NCBI RefSeq assembly: GCF_002775205.1
Contig: NC_036448.1
Coordinates: 1,364,001-1,428,000 of the forward strand
Source of the DNA: Xiphophorus maculatus
Lineage: Eukaryota; Chordata; Actinopteri; Cyprinodontiformes; Poeciliidae
Length of the DNA: 64,000 nucleotides
Direction: 5' to 3'
Shown: positions 9,130 through 20,349 of the stretch, piece by piece
Numbering within the stretch: position 1 is the first letter of the stretch
Layout of the letters: every line of letters starts with the position of its first letter
The notes under the pieces: model-generated
What the model saw: the letters and a program-made list of their open reading frames with translations, nothing else
What the model was told of the DNA's origin: nothing
Databases searched by the model: none
Translations under genes and position numbers: made by a program

Positions 9130-11088
9130 CTACAATTTATTGGGAAGAGTCTTGGATATAGAGGCCCAGAAACGTTTGATAAGGCTGGGTTTTTTGGCTG
9201 GTTTTACCATTTTCTCTTTGCAAATGGAAATGAATGCCTCATCTACCATTGAACTGTTTAAACCCAACAGTACGAGAACATCTTTTTTTGAGCAGCCTAA
9301 TTTTTTTGTGACTGCTCTCAGTATGTCCTTGCTGAGATTGTTCAGACTACTTTGAATGTCCTTTAGATCTTGCACCTTGACCTCGGCACAGATTTTCTCA
9401 GACAACCTCTCTACGATGTCTTGGAGGTGATTGTACTTGCATGTTATCCTTGATTTTGTTATGGCCTTCATAAGAACTGCATTGACAAGCAGCATGATGG
9501 ATGACTTCTGCTCCTCCTTCTCTGCGACTGGCAGCGGTTCAGCAACCTTTGTGGTAACCACTGACTCCTGCTCCGCATCAACTAACTGCCTGCCTTTTGA
9601 GTGGGTCGATTCCTCTGAAATTAAGTTTTCCTCTGATGGAACTGTCGTTTCTTCATCCTCTGGTGCCAGAAAATCTCTATTGCATTGTTCTTTGCTGTAA
9701 TTTTCAAGGTTCTTCTTCATTTTGACTCCAGCTGCTTTGTTCTTCTGTTGTGCAATGGGAAGAGAAACAGCTTGATGTCTAGACTCTTGGTTTTCAGTTG
9801 GTGAAAGGTCATCCAATGAATTACCTGGGATCTCTAAACGGTATTGGTCAGAGATTGACTTTTTCACTTCCCTAACCTTTGGCAGCACCTCAAAGATTAA
9901 TTCTAGACTTAACTCCTTTTCCTTCAACGTAAGATGAGTTGCCTGTGCCGGATCTGAAAACTCCTCCGAAATAAATTCATCCACCATCTTTATATCTGGT
10001 TCCCACTCATTAGAGATCAAATCATTTACATTACTGGTCTTTGAAAGATCCTCCAAAATGAATTCATCCACCATCTTTATATCTGGTTCCCTCTCATTAG
10101 AGATCAAATCATTTACATTAGTGGAATTTGAAAGATCCTCCGAAATAAATTCATCCACCATCTTTATATCTGGTTCCCTCTCATTAGAGATCAAATCATT
10201 TACATTAGTGGAATTTGAAAGATCCTCCGAAATAAATTCATCCACCATCTTTATATCTGATTCCCTCTCATTAGAGATCAAATCATCTATATTAGTGATC
10301 TTTGAAAGTTCCTCCAAAATGAATTCATCCACCATCTTCAAGTCTGATTCCTCGTTTTCAGAAACAGGATTGCTGTCATATGTCTCGTCTGTTGTCACCT
10401 CAGAGTCTAATTTCTCAAGGATGTCTGGTATCAGGTTTACATTAAACTGCTTACTCCCATAGCGGTCGGTATGAGTTTTGGTTGCGTCTTTCTCTTCAGC
10501 TTGGAAATGGCCAACATCAGAGCAAGCACCTGCATGGTCTTTTCTCTGTTGCTGGTCTTCAGCAGCTTTTCGTTCTGTCTGACGATGTTCTTTGCAGCGA
10601 CATACCAACAGTTCCTCTATCAGCCGGAGTGCATGTGGAAGGATTGAATCCATTGCGTCCGACCAACAAATGTGTCGGACGTCAGAAGTTTCTGGATCAT
10701 GCGTAGAGCAGGCAGATCTCAATGATTCTTTGACATATTTAAGGAATAACTCATTGAAACAGTCAAAGCTCTTGGGATGAACTTTCCCTGTAATCTGAAG
10801 GGTGTCTGCAAATGTTGTTAGCAGCACATTGCCCAAGATCGTGTCCACCTCTCGGGATCTGATGCCCTGCTTAGGGATATTGCAGAGAATGTAGGTACAA
10901 CATTCATCCACTAAGTTTACAAGCAGCTCCTTCAAGCAGGACTTGGTGTCGCAATCAGGCTTCCCCAAGGCCAAATCCAGGGTCTGCTTCAATGAAATGG
11001 ACCCAAAAAACTCTTCAATCATAGGCGCAATCATGTCCCCAGAAAAAACCGGGAATGCATGAGGCTTTGGATTCTTTCCGTGGCTCAT
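9130..11088 (-). CDS. unidentified intronless protein with 29-residue tandem repeats
   Basis: I do not recognise this gene. One uninterrupted minus-strand frame runs from ATG at 11088 to TAG at 9130 (652 codons). An upstream in-frame TTG at 11106 is not a likely start. Residues 1 to about 170 look globular, with several Cys and hydrophobic helices (MIAPMIEEFFGSISL; LLVNLVDECCTYILC). The acidic middle holds 29-residue repeats (about residues 243-385, core DIKMVDEFISEDLS). Residues about 525-652 are again helical and basic at the end (SLIKRFWASISKTLPNKL). There is no signal peptide or membrane segment. The frame survives inside a transposon-rich area without stops, which argues for selection or recent origin. 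Upstream at 11,228-11,267 are two TGATGTCA copies that could be CRE-like sites. It may be a lineage-specific gene or a retrocopy. Confidence 0.6.
   Translation of the reverse strand: MSHGKNPKPHAFPVFSGDMIAPMIEEFFGSISLKQTLDLALGKPDCDTKSCLKELLVNLVDECCTYILCNIPKQGIRSREVDTILGNVLLTTFADTLQITGKVHPKSFDCFNELFLKYVKESLRSACSTHDPETSDVRHICWSDAMDSILPHALRLIEELLVCRCKEHRQTERKAAEDQQQRKDHAGACSDVGHFQAEEKDATKTHTDRYGSKQFNVNLIPDILEKLDSEVTTDETYDSNPVSENEESDLKMVDEFILEELSKITNIDDLISNERESDIKMVDEFISEDLSNSTNVNDLISNEREPDIKMVDEFISEDLSNSTNVNDLISNEREPDIKMVDEFILEDLSKTSNVNDLISNEWEPDIKMVDEFISEEFSDPAQATHLTLKEKELSLELIFEVLPKVREVKKSISDQYRLEIPGNSLDDLSPTENQESRHQAVSLPIAQQKNKAAGVKMKKNLENYSKEQCNRDFLAPEDEETTVPSEENLISEESTHSKGRQLVDAEQESVVTTKVAEPLPVAEKEEQKSSIMLLVNAVLMKAITKSRITCKYNHLQDIVERLSEKICAEVKVQDLKDIQSSLNNLSKDILRAVTKKLGCSKKDVLVLLGLNSSMVDEAFISICKEKMVKPAKKPSLIKRFWASISKTLPNKL
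9136..9141 (-). promoter_or_regulatory. polyadenylation signal overlapping the end of the CDS
   Basis: On the minus strand the last codons are CCC AAT AAA TTG TAG, so a canonical AATAAA falls within the last sense codons. Whether it is used is not known. If so, cleavage would follow shortly after the stop, giving almost no 3' UTR. Confidence 0.35.
9964..10398 (-). repeat. in-frame 87-bp tandem repeat inside the unknown CDS
   Basis: Full units start at 9964, 10051, 10138 and 10225. A fifth, diverged unit starts at 10312. The period of 87 bp keeps the frame (29 codons). The central units at 10,051 and 10,138 differ at only about two positions, so the array expanded recently or is being homogenised. 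Each unit encodes one copy of the acidic MVDEFI..DLS...NDLIS motif. Confidence 0.95.
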
Positions 11089-12264
11089 GGCTTCTTGGAT
11101 TTGCAATGTAAAGCAAACTCTAGGACAATTAAATAACTATTTTGTTTAAATCACAAACTATCTCAATCTCTCACCAAACTCCAGCTGTCTCTCTTAAAGA
11201 AAGTAGCAGAAGGAAAGAATTGCTGCCTTATATCTGTGATGTCATATATATCTCTGTGATGTCATAACAGACCAGATTTCATCTGCAGGTTAAGTCAGCT
11301 TAGCAACCGTTGCTAGGTGTGTCACCAGCTGTGTGCAGCTCAGAGAAATAATGTCTAATTTAAAGGAGGAAAAGTGACAGTTTCCATGTTTTAGAGGCTC
11401 TGAGGCTGAGAAGGAATCCTCCAGTCACTAAACGCTTCCATTCTCTTCATGTTGTAGTGCGACTGAGACAGGACTGACACAGCAGCAATAAAAACAGGCA
11501 GGGTTGTTTTCAGATTACTTCAATAACCGAACTTACTAAGGATCTTAAAAACACAGGAAATGGATCATTTGCGCAGCCGCGGTACCACGATTCTGCGCAG
11601 TTGCTGCCGCAAAGTGTCTTTCATCAGGCGGGTTTTTCCACTGTTGAGTACGATGCTTGCCTGTTGTAGTTTTGTTGGCACTACTTTGTGAAGCGGAAGG
11701 TTACGTGCTTATAAAAGCAATAAAGGCGAGCCTCCTTGTTTCTCTGTGTGTTCGGCCAGAGCAGAGCGGCTACCAGTTAAATTGATAATGATGTCTCCTG
11801 TCTCCTATGTATTTCATAAGTCAGTTAATACTTCTGCAAAGATGTATTCACAAGGTACAGATGATGACAGAGTCCAGAGATTCCCGTGGAAATAATAGGA
11901 GTTCCGCTGCAGAAGAACCAACAGGTTATGCGCCCAGGTAAGTTCCGAGTATGGCAAGGGGATTGCCGCCACGGCTTGACGGAGACGAAGCCCGCTACCA
12001 CATCTGGGAAGCAAGGTTTTTAGCAAACTTACGTAAAAGCCATCGGTCTCAAAGAGGCTATCCTGGGAAGTGAGCTAGCAATGGGAGCTAATGTACAAGA
12101 AGCTCCCGGAGACCGGTAGGAAAAACGAACTGGCGTATGCAGAACTGTGTGGTTGTTTGGATGATGAGACGCCAACGCTAATTCTCTATTAAGCGCCAGA
12201 TGACGACAAGAAAAGCCTAGAAATATTGAGACGCCATTTTGTGTCAGAAGAAAAGCAACGGATA
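11089..12264. other. upstream region of the unknown gene; no further gene seen
   Basis: The part nearest the CDS (11,089-11,350) may hold its 5' UTR and promoter, with the repeated tctgtgatgtcata at about 11,236 and 11,256. A TATA-like cttataaaagcaataaagg occurs at about 11,708-11,727 in a moderately GC-rich block. The frames at 11,814-12,343 show no family resemblance. Confidence 0.35.
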
Positions 12265-14278
12265 GAGCTTTGGAACGTGACGTCACTGCTCTAGGCGTAG
12301 GGATATGAACGCCATCTTGTGAGGCCATATACATAACCGACAAAACGACTGTGTCACAGATATTTTGAATCTAAGTTACTTAAAATTATTTAGCAATGGT
12401 TCGAACTTGCTGCGTCATTGGGTGTAAAGTCTAATGACACAACCGAAACGGTAAAAAGATGGAAAACGGACTTTCGTTTCACTGTCTGTAAACAATGCCA
12501 GGGGCCAAGTTATCGGAGCTAAAAAGGAGACGAATGTCCCGGTATCAGCGGTGAGACATCCTGATATTACGTCCTCCTACATTCCAAGTTATCTACTAGT
12601 TTGCTCCAGACATGTCCATTCTGGTGAGTGTCTAATCGCTTGTTTGGTGTTGTGTCATAATGTTTTGCTATGATTTTGTCCTGGTGACTCATGTTCAGTT
12701 TCATTGAGTTCATTTAAGCGGGTCAACCTTGTTTAGGTCGGGCTTCTATTTTTTATGTAGCATAGTCCGAGTTTTGTCAGTGAACATCGAGGTTATTCCA
12801 TTATGGTGAAGTAAACTATTTTACTAGTGTTATCAAATTTACAACATTAATACTGATGTGTGTTCTGATATGTCCTCTTAAAGGCAAACCGACGTATGAA
12901 ATGGATTAGATCAATCCAAACTGAATCTGGGTCACTGCGAGGTAAACGCCACAACATCAGACCGACATGCGCGACAATTAAAGAGGCGATACAGCAAAAC
13001 CACGGTGGATCAACAAGTTCCAGAGACTGTTTTCATGATTTACCCTAGAAGAAGTAAATAATGACAACACAGCAGTGGAGGCTGTAGAAGAGGAGCGAGT
13101 TGGAGAGGCTGAGGAGGAAACCCCAGGAGAGAAGCTCAGTAAGGCTGCAGACTCTGAAGAGGAACATGAACCATTTGGGTTGAAATATGTGTTCAGTTGG
13201 AAGTGGCTGTTTTCTCTCATTTAATAATTTAATGTGGTAAAAATTCATGAAACGTTTGGTTTAAGCTCTTCAAGTTGCATTTAAACAGGTGATGAAATGA
13301 ATCACATTTTAAGTAAAAATTTGATATTTAAAAGATTTCAGGTAATAAACATACATGTAATGAAAGATTGTATTTTAAATAAACATTTTATGTGATTAAA
13401 GTAAACAATTATATAATCAGACATTTTGCAGTAAACATTTAATGTAAACAATCAAACCAGATGAAAAAGCCCATCTTTAAACATTTAATGTGTAATTAAA
13501 CATTTCAGAGTAAACATTAAATGTCATGAAATAGATCACACTTTAAGTAAATACTTGTTGTATTTAACATATTTCAGGTAAGAAGTGAACATTTAATGAA
13601 ATAGATCCTGTCATAGAATTTTATGTAATTGAACATTACAGGTAACAAATGTGATGATCATCTGAAGTAATACATTTTATGAACATTTTAAACAATATAT
13701 TTTAAATATAAAATTAGTTAAAAAATTAAAAATGGGTCAAAATGTAATAAAGATGAATGTGCTTCATCTATACAGTCTAAAAGAACAATTTCACACTGAT
13801 TTTGAGTTAATGAGGCACACAATTTGGAAGCTATTGAAGAAAACATTTAATATTAAAATTATTTAAAATATTGAATATGACTTAAAATTTTAATAGAGGA
13901 TAGTGTGCCTCGTGTAATAGCATGAGTTATCACTTTTTTGTATTAGTTGGTCACAAGGCATTTATTAACAGGAGTGTTTGGTTGGAAATTGACGGTCCCT
14001 CTGTGAACCTCGGAGCGCTTGAGGAGGGAGCGGTAGAGAACAGCTGGCCGGAATCAGCGTTCATAAATCGGATCAACCTCGAGCTAAACGCCCCTTACTC
14101 CGAGGAGCGCAGATATCCAATATCCAACTTGAAAACAACTTCAATGCGGTCGGTAACACAATGAAAACGCCGGAATAAAGTTTGTTTTGGTCTGCGGCCT
14201 TTAAAGATGGCGCCGAGCGACTGTGCGAGACGTAAACATCACATGCAGTGACGTCAGTTCCAAAGCTCTATTTACACT
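12265..14278 (+). mobile_element. decayed THAP-encoding DNA transposon (ISL2EU/Kolobok-like)
   Basis: The left end GAGCTTTGGAACGTGACGTC is repeated inverted at the right end (TGACGTCAGTTCCAAAGCTC, ending 14278), with one base missing. Both are flanked by TA, compatible with a 2-bp duplication. The plus strand just inside the left end encodes a broken THAP zinc finger. The interior from about 13.2 to 13.9 kb is AT-rich and non-coding. THAP domains occur in several transposon superfamilies (P, Kolobok, ISL2EU), so the assignment is open. Confidence 0.7.
12394..12945 (+). pseudogene. THAP-domain remnant, frameshifted
   Basis: The start reads MVRTCCVIGCK (the C-x(2-4)-C half of the C2CH finger). 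After a frame change, SNDTTETVKRWKTDFRF continues. At about 12,600 VCSRHVHSGE supplies the second Cys and His, followed by a GTGAGT donor-like site. At 12,880 the next block reads KGKPTYEMD and then a stop, resembling the usual continuation of this protein family. At least two frameshifts and several stops make it non-functional. Family identification rests on motif spacing by eye. Confidence 0.65.
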
Positions 14279-14374
14279 GGCAGTGTTATTTTAAAGCTGT
14301 GTGGTGTCAAAACAACACTCACACTCTTTATTTAACACTACACCTGAGATTTTAACACTTGGCGTTTTTACTGT

Positions 14375-14418
14375 GTAGATTCCAGGTAGATTCCAGGTAG
14401 ATTCCAGGTAGATTCCAG
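14375..14418. repeat. 11-bp minisatellite x4
   Basis: The unit gtagattccag is repeated four times without change. Confidence 0.95.
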
Positions 14419-17400
14419 AGATGCGCATCGCAGCAGCTGTTCCTCCAGGGCCGGGCCAAGGTAATATGGGGCCTTAGACAGAACCCCCTCCCTCCGGAAC
14501 CCGTCCTACTAAGAACCTCAGCATCGCTAACATGTTTAAATATAGATAAGGTGAATCTGTGAGAGGGAGACCAGATTTATTGGCCAAGTTTAAAATCAAT
14601 CACTGATTATTGGTTATTTGCTGTGATGTATTTGTGAACAAACCCAACTCACACACAAAGATTACATCATATTGTAGCCATGGTAACACAACAATCAAAC
14701 TATCAAGATGATTCTTTAAACTTTTACAAAGTAAACGTCCTAATTAAATCCTAAATATACTATTTATTTTTCTCAACTGAATGCATTAAATAAAATGTAA
14801 TAACATTGTCATTCTCTATAAATGATGCTTCGTGTTTAGATCTATGGTCTGTGTTACAATTAAACCATTTCTAGGGGCCCCTGAGTGTCTGGAGGCCCCT
14901 GCCAGCAGCTACTGAGTTTTCTTTGCCTTGATATCTCAGTCTTATAATTCTAGATCTAGAGGTTTAACATCAAACTATTATATAGAGTTAACCCCTTTGA
15001 GTTTTCTGATCTATAAATCAGTCTGCAGCCAAGTTGTTGTAGAGGTTAAATAGATATTATTAGGGCTTATTTAGTAAAATAGCAGCAAATTAGCTTATTT
15101 CATAACTTTATAACCTTTGACTTTCTCTCCTCTGGTCTGTTTAAGAGCTACAGTCTCAGATCAGCTCAAATCTCCAGGACTGTCAGCAGCAGAAACAAAA
15201 ACTTTTTACCTGTTGGTGAAATTATAGACTAGATTTGCTTTGCATTGTCCCCACATGATGGCAATGATATAGTAGGATCCAATTAGATTCTTAACTAATA
15301 TGGGTTGTTGCTATGTTGTTGTTTTTGTTCAATGTGCCCCTTTTTTAAATTTGAGCCCCTGCCCCTCTATAGGTCTCTGCACGGCCCTGAAGCGGGGTTC
15401 ACTGGAAACAGAGTAGATGGACTGTGAGTAATAGAGGCGCTGATGACTGAATGTTGTTCTTACTGGAGATGAAGATGATGAGCCCCCTGGGGGAATGTGA
15501 TGGACTCCAGTGGTTGAGTCCTTGTGTGGGAGTTTTGATCCACCGTTGTAGAAAGAAGGGAGTGAGGGATCCATGGAGCAGCCTGCTGGATAGCACTGGT
15601 GTTGGAGGGTAGACAGGTTACACAGCACTGACTAGGATGGAAAGGAGCAAGTTGTTGCCAGTCATGGGGGGTTGAACTAGAAATCTTCACTGAGAGTCAA
15701 CTGACAGTTGAAAACACCAGGAGAAACCAAGGCGGCCCAGGAACGCTGCTGAAAGAACCTTTAAAAGAGAGCATAACAGTGAGTCACAAAAACCACAGAG
15801 ATCACAGAAAGAACAAACACTGGGAGCCACAAAGCACCATGCAAGGCTAACAACCAGGAACCAGAGGACTGACAACGGGCTCTTTTTAAGCTCTGGCTGA
15901 TGCAGCAGATGATTTGCAGGTGCGTGTAATAGTTCAGCAATGAGGAGCAACCTCCTGGCTCCCTCTGGTGGATGACTGTAGTACTGAACAAAAATCCACA
16001 CAGAACCCAAACCCCAGCTTCCCAAAAAAGATTGTTTTTTGTTTTTTTTTATCATTGGTTTGATAAGTGCTGCTTTTAAAGCCTGGGGGAAACACCTGAT
16101 GAGAGATACATTTACTATCCGATCAGATCAGATACAATGACAGACAGAACTTTCTTATTGAAAGACAGCAGTAACCTGAACTTAATTGATTTATAATTTC
16201 TTCTAAGTTTTATAGTTAAGTAGTTGAAATTGAGTAATTTTTTTTCTGCATTTGTTATGTTTGGGCATAGCATTGGTTGTGAATTTAGAGTGGATGTGGA
16301 GATTAATCCTCTAATTTTTTTTTTACTTTTCTGTGCAAAGAAAACGGGAAATTCATTGCAGGCCCTGTTAGTGGAGTTTGGGTGCAACAGTCACTGGGCT
16401 GTTTGTGAGCCTGTCGACTGTTGCAACTAAAGCACAGGTATTGTTAATGTTTTTGTTTAAGATTCCTCAAAAATCGTTTCCCTTGCATGTTTTAGTGTTG
16501 AGTGATAACTTTGCAGTCTTTCTTTCAGATTTCATAACAAACAGGAACAGTAGCAACTGCAGCTGTAAGGCTGAACGTATTGTGCTTACTTTTAGATTTT
16601 CTTTTAACTAAAAAAAAAAAGAAAGAAAGTAAGTATTGGATTCACCACACGCTCCTCTGCCAACCCTCAGCATGCAGTGTGAAAGAAAGAAAGAATTTCC
16701 ATCTCTCCTTTTGGACAAACCAATAGCTACTTCAACTGAGCATAGGAACGTTTTTGCAAAATTGAGGTTGTTAAATGGCATTTATGTGTGTGGGGGGGGG
16801 GGGGGGGGGGGGGTGCTTTTGTGTGTGCGCGTATGTCTGTAGAACACAATACAGGATTATTTTGGAACAGAGTTCAAGGCTTTTATGAAATACTGTGCGA
16901 AGGTCAAACCTGAAGCCAGTATGAACACAGAGACACTTTCCAGGACTAAATGTAGACAGATGCTTACTGCGGATTACCAGCCAGTCCAGGTCAGATTAGT
17001 TCAGCTTACTTTCTACAAAGTGGCTTGGCTGCTTAAATGTAAACAAGCAAGTATCTGTGAATTTTTTTGAAGACAGTTTTGAGAGTTGTATTAGTTATGC
17101 TAGATCAGACAAACCTTCTAGGGTGTTTCTGTCATATATGGTGTTGAGGATCCACCAGCAAACATATTAAAAGAAGCTGGGGACCACATTCAATAACAAC
17201 AACATTGAACAAATCTGTTTTTATTTGAACATTAAATTTGAAGCCCAGTCTGCCTATTCTCCCTGAAAACTGCCAAGGAGCTTGGCAGTAAAATGGCTTA
17301 TATTACAGTACTAACATTAAAAATAAATTGTCCTGAGCAATTTATGGATTTATTTTTAATGTCAATACATTCATGTCCTTCATTTAACTTGGTTTTCAGT

Positions 17401-18650
17401 GAGGATAGGCAGCACTAGGCTTTAAATGCTTACATGCTTAAATGTTTATATAGTTTCAACATTTCTTAAATTCTGCTGCAAGGGTTTAAATTGATTTGTT
17501 TTTCTGCATAACTTTTGCACCACAGATAGGTTCATCCAGTTATAAGGCAACAGAGCACACCCTAAAAGCTCCATGTATCTGTGACTGGTTAATGGCGCTT
17601 GTTGAATTAAAAACTTGGGGGGTTTTGGAGAATCAACTCCTATTTTTCTATTGTGAAGTTCAAGAAAACAATTGACACTGGATCAGTAGAAAAATATTGT
17701 CTATTTATTGATAAAATAATTTCAACCAAAACACATGGTGAGAACAAATCTGTTCCTGCAGGGCACATAGAAAAACTGATGTGTTGTTTCATGAACCCAG
17801 TAGCAGGCTTCATACTGTAGATGTAATGTTTCTTCAATATAGAAAATCCTATTTACCAGAAGTAAAGGCTTGAAAACAGCAGCCTGAGTGTAACTAATCT
17901 GTGTTGTGTTTCACTTAGTGAAATGATTTATTGAAATAAATGAGCTTTTCAACAATATTCAATATGACTGTACTTTATTTTTTTGTCAATGTTACAGAAC
18001 GTTTACAAGTATTAATTCAACAATGTGGTATATTTTTCATGTGCTGTCACTCTCTTGACTGAGACGGAACCATTTGTATCCAAGCTGGACTTTAATAAGT
18101 CAGCAAAGGAAATATCACACATGCTCTTTATGATCATGTCTAAGCTGGTGGAGAATGGATGCAAAACCTGGAACAGCAAAATCAAAATGCACAGTCACGT
18201 TCAATTCCAGCGTTGTAGTGAGACTTCTCTCTTGGCATTCACCGCGTGCCTTAATTGACTGATTTTAAATCAAGGTCCACTGTGAACACGGAGAGAAAGG
18301 AGCCAAGAAACACACATGGTCAAGTAAACAGCAGGTAGAAATCATAGAAGGTCACAGATGTCCAAACATTTACCAACTGCACAAGAACATGCATGTTCCT
18401 GATCATTTGTTCTGCTTGACATGTCAAGGGCATCAGGCAGACGGCCATGACGGAGCAGAACCAGGTGACTGATATGAGAGACTTCCTCCTGTGGTCTGGT
18501 ACACAGGAGGAAGTAGAATATAAAGAAAAAGGTCTCTGTTGTTTTTTCTTTGTTTCAGATTATCACACAGCCTCATTTCCTTAATATGTGCATAAAAGAG
18601 TAGTAAGTTTGTTGTAATAGAAATGCTGGATTACATGATCAACATTTGAT
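14419..18650. other. intergenic, repeat-derived sequence without a recognisable gene
   Basis: The block 14,446-15,389 begins CAGGGCCGGGCC and ends ACGGCCCTG, like a hAT-type MITE, but the flanks do not match. The block 15,380-16,050 resembles an LTR or LTR-retrotransposon leader on the minus strand (short broken frames, CTG-rich), without proven ends. From 16.1 to 18.6 kb I see only unique-looking AT-rich sequence. Confidence 0.35.
16792..16813. repeat. poly-G tract, 22 G
   Basis: A run of 22 consecutive G follows tttatgtgtgt. Such tracts can form G-quadruplexes and are prone to assembly error in length. Confidence 0.9.
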
Positions 18651-18654
18651 CTAA

Positions 18655-19388
<734 letters not shown>

Positions 19389-19609
19389 CATCATCTCCTC
19401 CCTCTCTTTGCCCTTGACAGCAGGCCTCCAGCACCGGTTGAGTCGGTCCTGTAGCAGTGATGCAGGATCCTGCGTCCCGTTTTACTGGGTCAGAATTAGG
19501 GAGGCATGAAATGGACACTTTGAAGAAACTTGTGCTTCTCTTGAATGTTCGTGTTCAATTACTGCTTGTATATCTTATTTACCTTAAAGTAAGTAAGTAA
19601 AATATTTAA

Positions 19610-20065
19610 CTAGGTCAAAACAAAATACCGCACTGAGCTAAAAGCCGCTGGTATCTCTGCCGCTCTCGGTTTTCCACAAGGACGCAGCGGAGGGCAGCGT
19701 TCTTAATAAATCTGCTGTTAAGGACGCAGTCCTCCATTTCCAATACCGAACCATGGATTCGTTCACGCTGAGTTTACATTCAGCGGCTCTATTTCCCTCC
19801 TGTACTACCAGAGCCATAGCCTTCAACTGAAAAGCTGCATCATATGAACTTGTTTGTGTGGTTTCCATGATGAGAGGCTGTGAGTTCGAAGAAATTTCTC
19901 CTTCGTACCTGCTGTTAATATGTGCTTGTTCTAAATGAAAATCAGCACTTTCTTCTTTGATTTCCAATTTTGACTTCCAATGATTCACTTCTTGCTAAAG
20001 AGCCCCCTGGTGGTTGAAGAAAAATCCACAGAAAAGCCGCACTGGGCTATAAGCAGCATGGTACA
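19610..20065 (-). mobile_element. pogo/Tigger-like transposon remnant
   Basis: The minus strand carries an open frame (about 19,640-19,988) with SYDAAFQLKAMALVVQEGNR and VNESMVRYWKWR. These match the N-terminal DNA-binding helix region of pogo-type transposases in spacing and residues. The flanks carry the related words ccgcactgagctaaaagccgc (about 19,629) and ccgcactgggctataagcagc (about 20,037). No DDE domain follows, so this is a non-autonomous or truncated copy. Confidence 0.55.
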
Positions 20066-20068
20066 AAG

Positions 20069-20340
20069 CAGGGCCGGCCTAAGGCAGAAGCAAACTAAGC
20101 AGCCGCTTAGGGCCCCAGGGCCACTAAGAGGCCTCCGTGGAGCTGTTTTTTGTTGTTGTTTTTAGTAATAATTTCTAGGTCATTATAATATCAAAAACAC
20201 ACAATTTCACTATGAAATGATTTGTTTTTACAATAATATATATTTGATAATGTATGTAAAAATTATTATTTTATTGGTAAGAAAAAAAAAACAAAATTGC
20301 TCTTCGGGGCCCCTGGTGGCCGCAGTAGGTACCGCATGCT
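20069..20340. mobile_element. hAT-type MITE fragment
   Basis: The sequence begins CAGGGCCGGCCTAAGGCAG and contains gccgcttagggcccc. I recognise this as the start of a family widespread in fish. The internal part carries ggggcccctggtggccgcag near 20,306. A clean right end and target duplication were not found. Confidence 0.45.
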
Positions 20341-20349
20341 TTGCCAGTA

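Noticed and set aside
14446-15389. hAT-like element with CAGGGCC...GGCCCTG ends
   Set aside because: Flanking 8-mers (tgttcctc and aagcgggg) do not match and the inverted match is short, so the boundaries cannot be supported.
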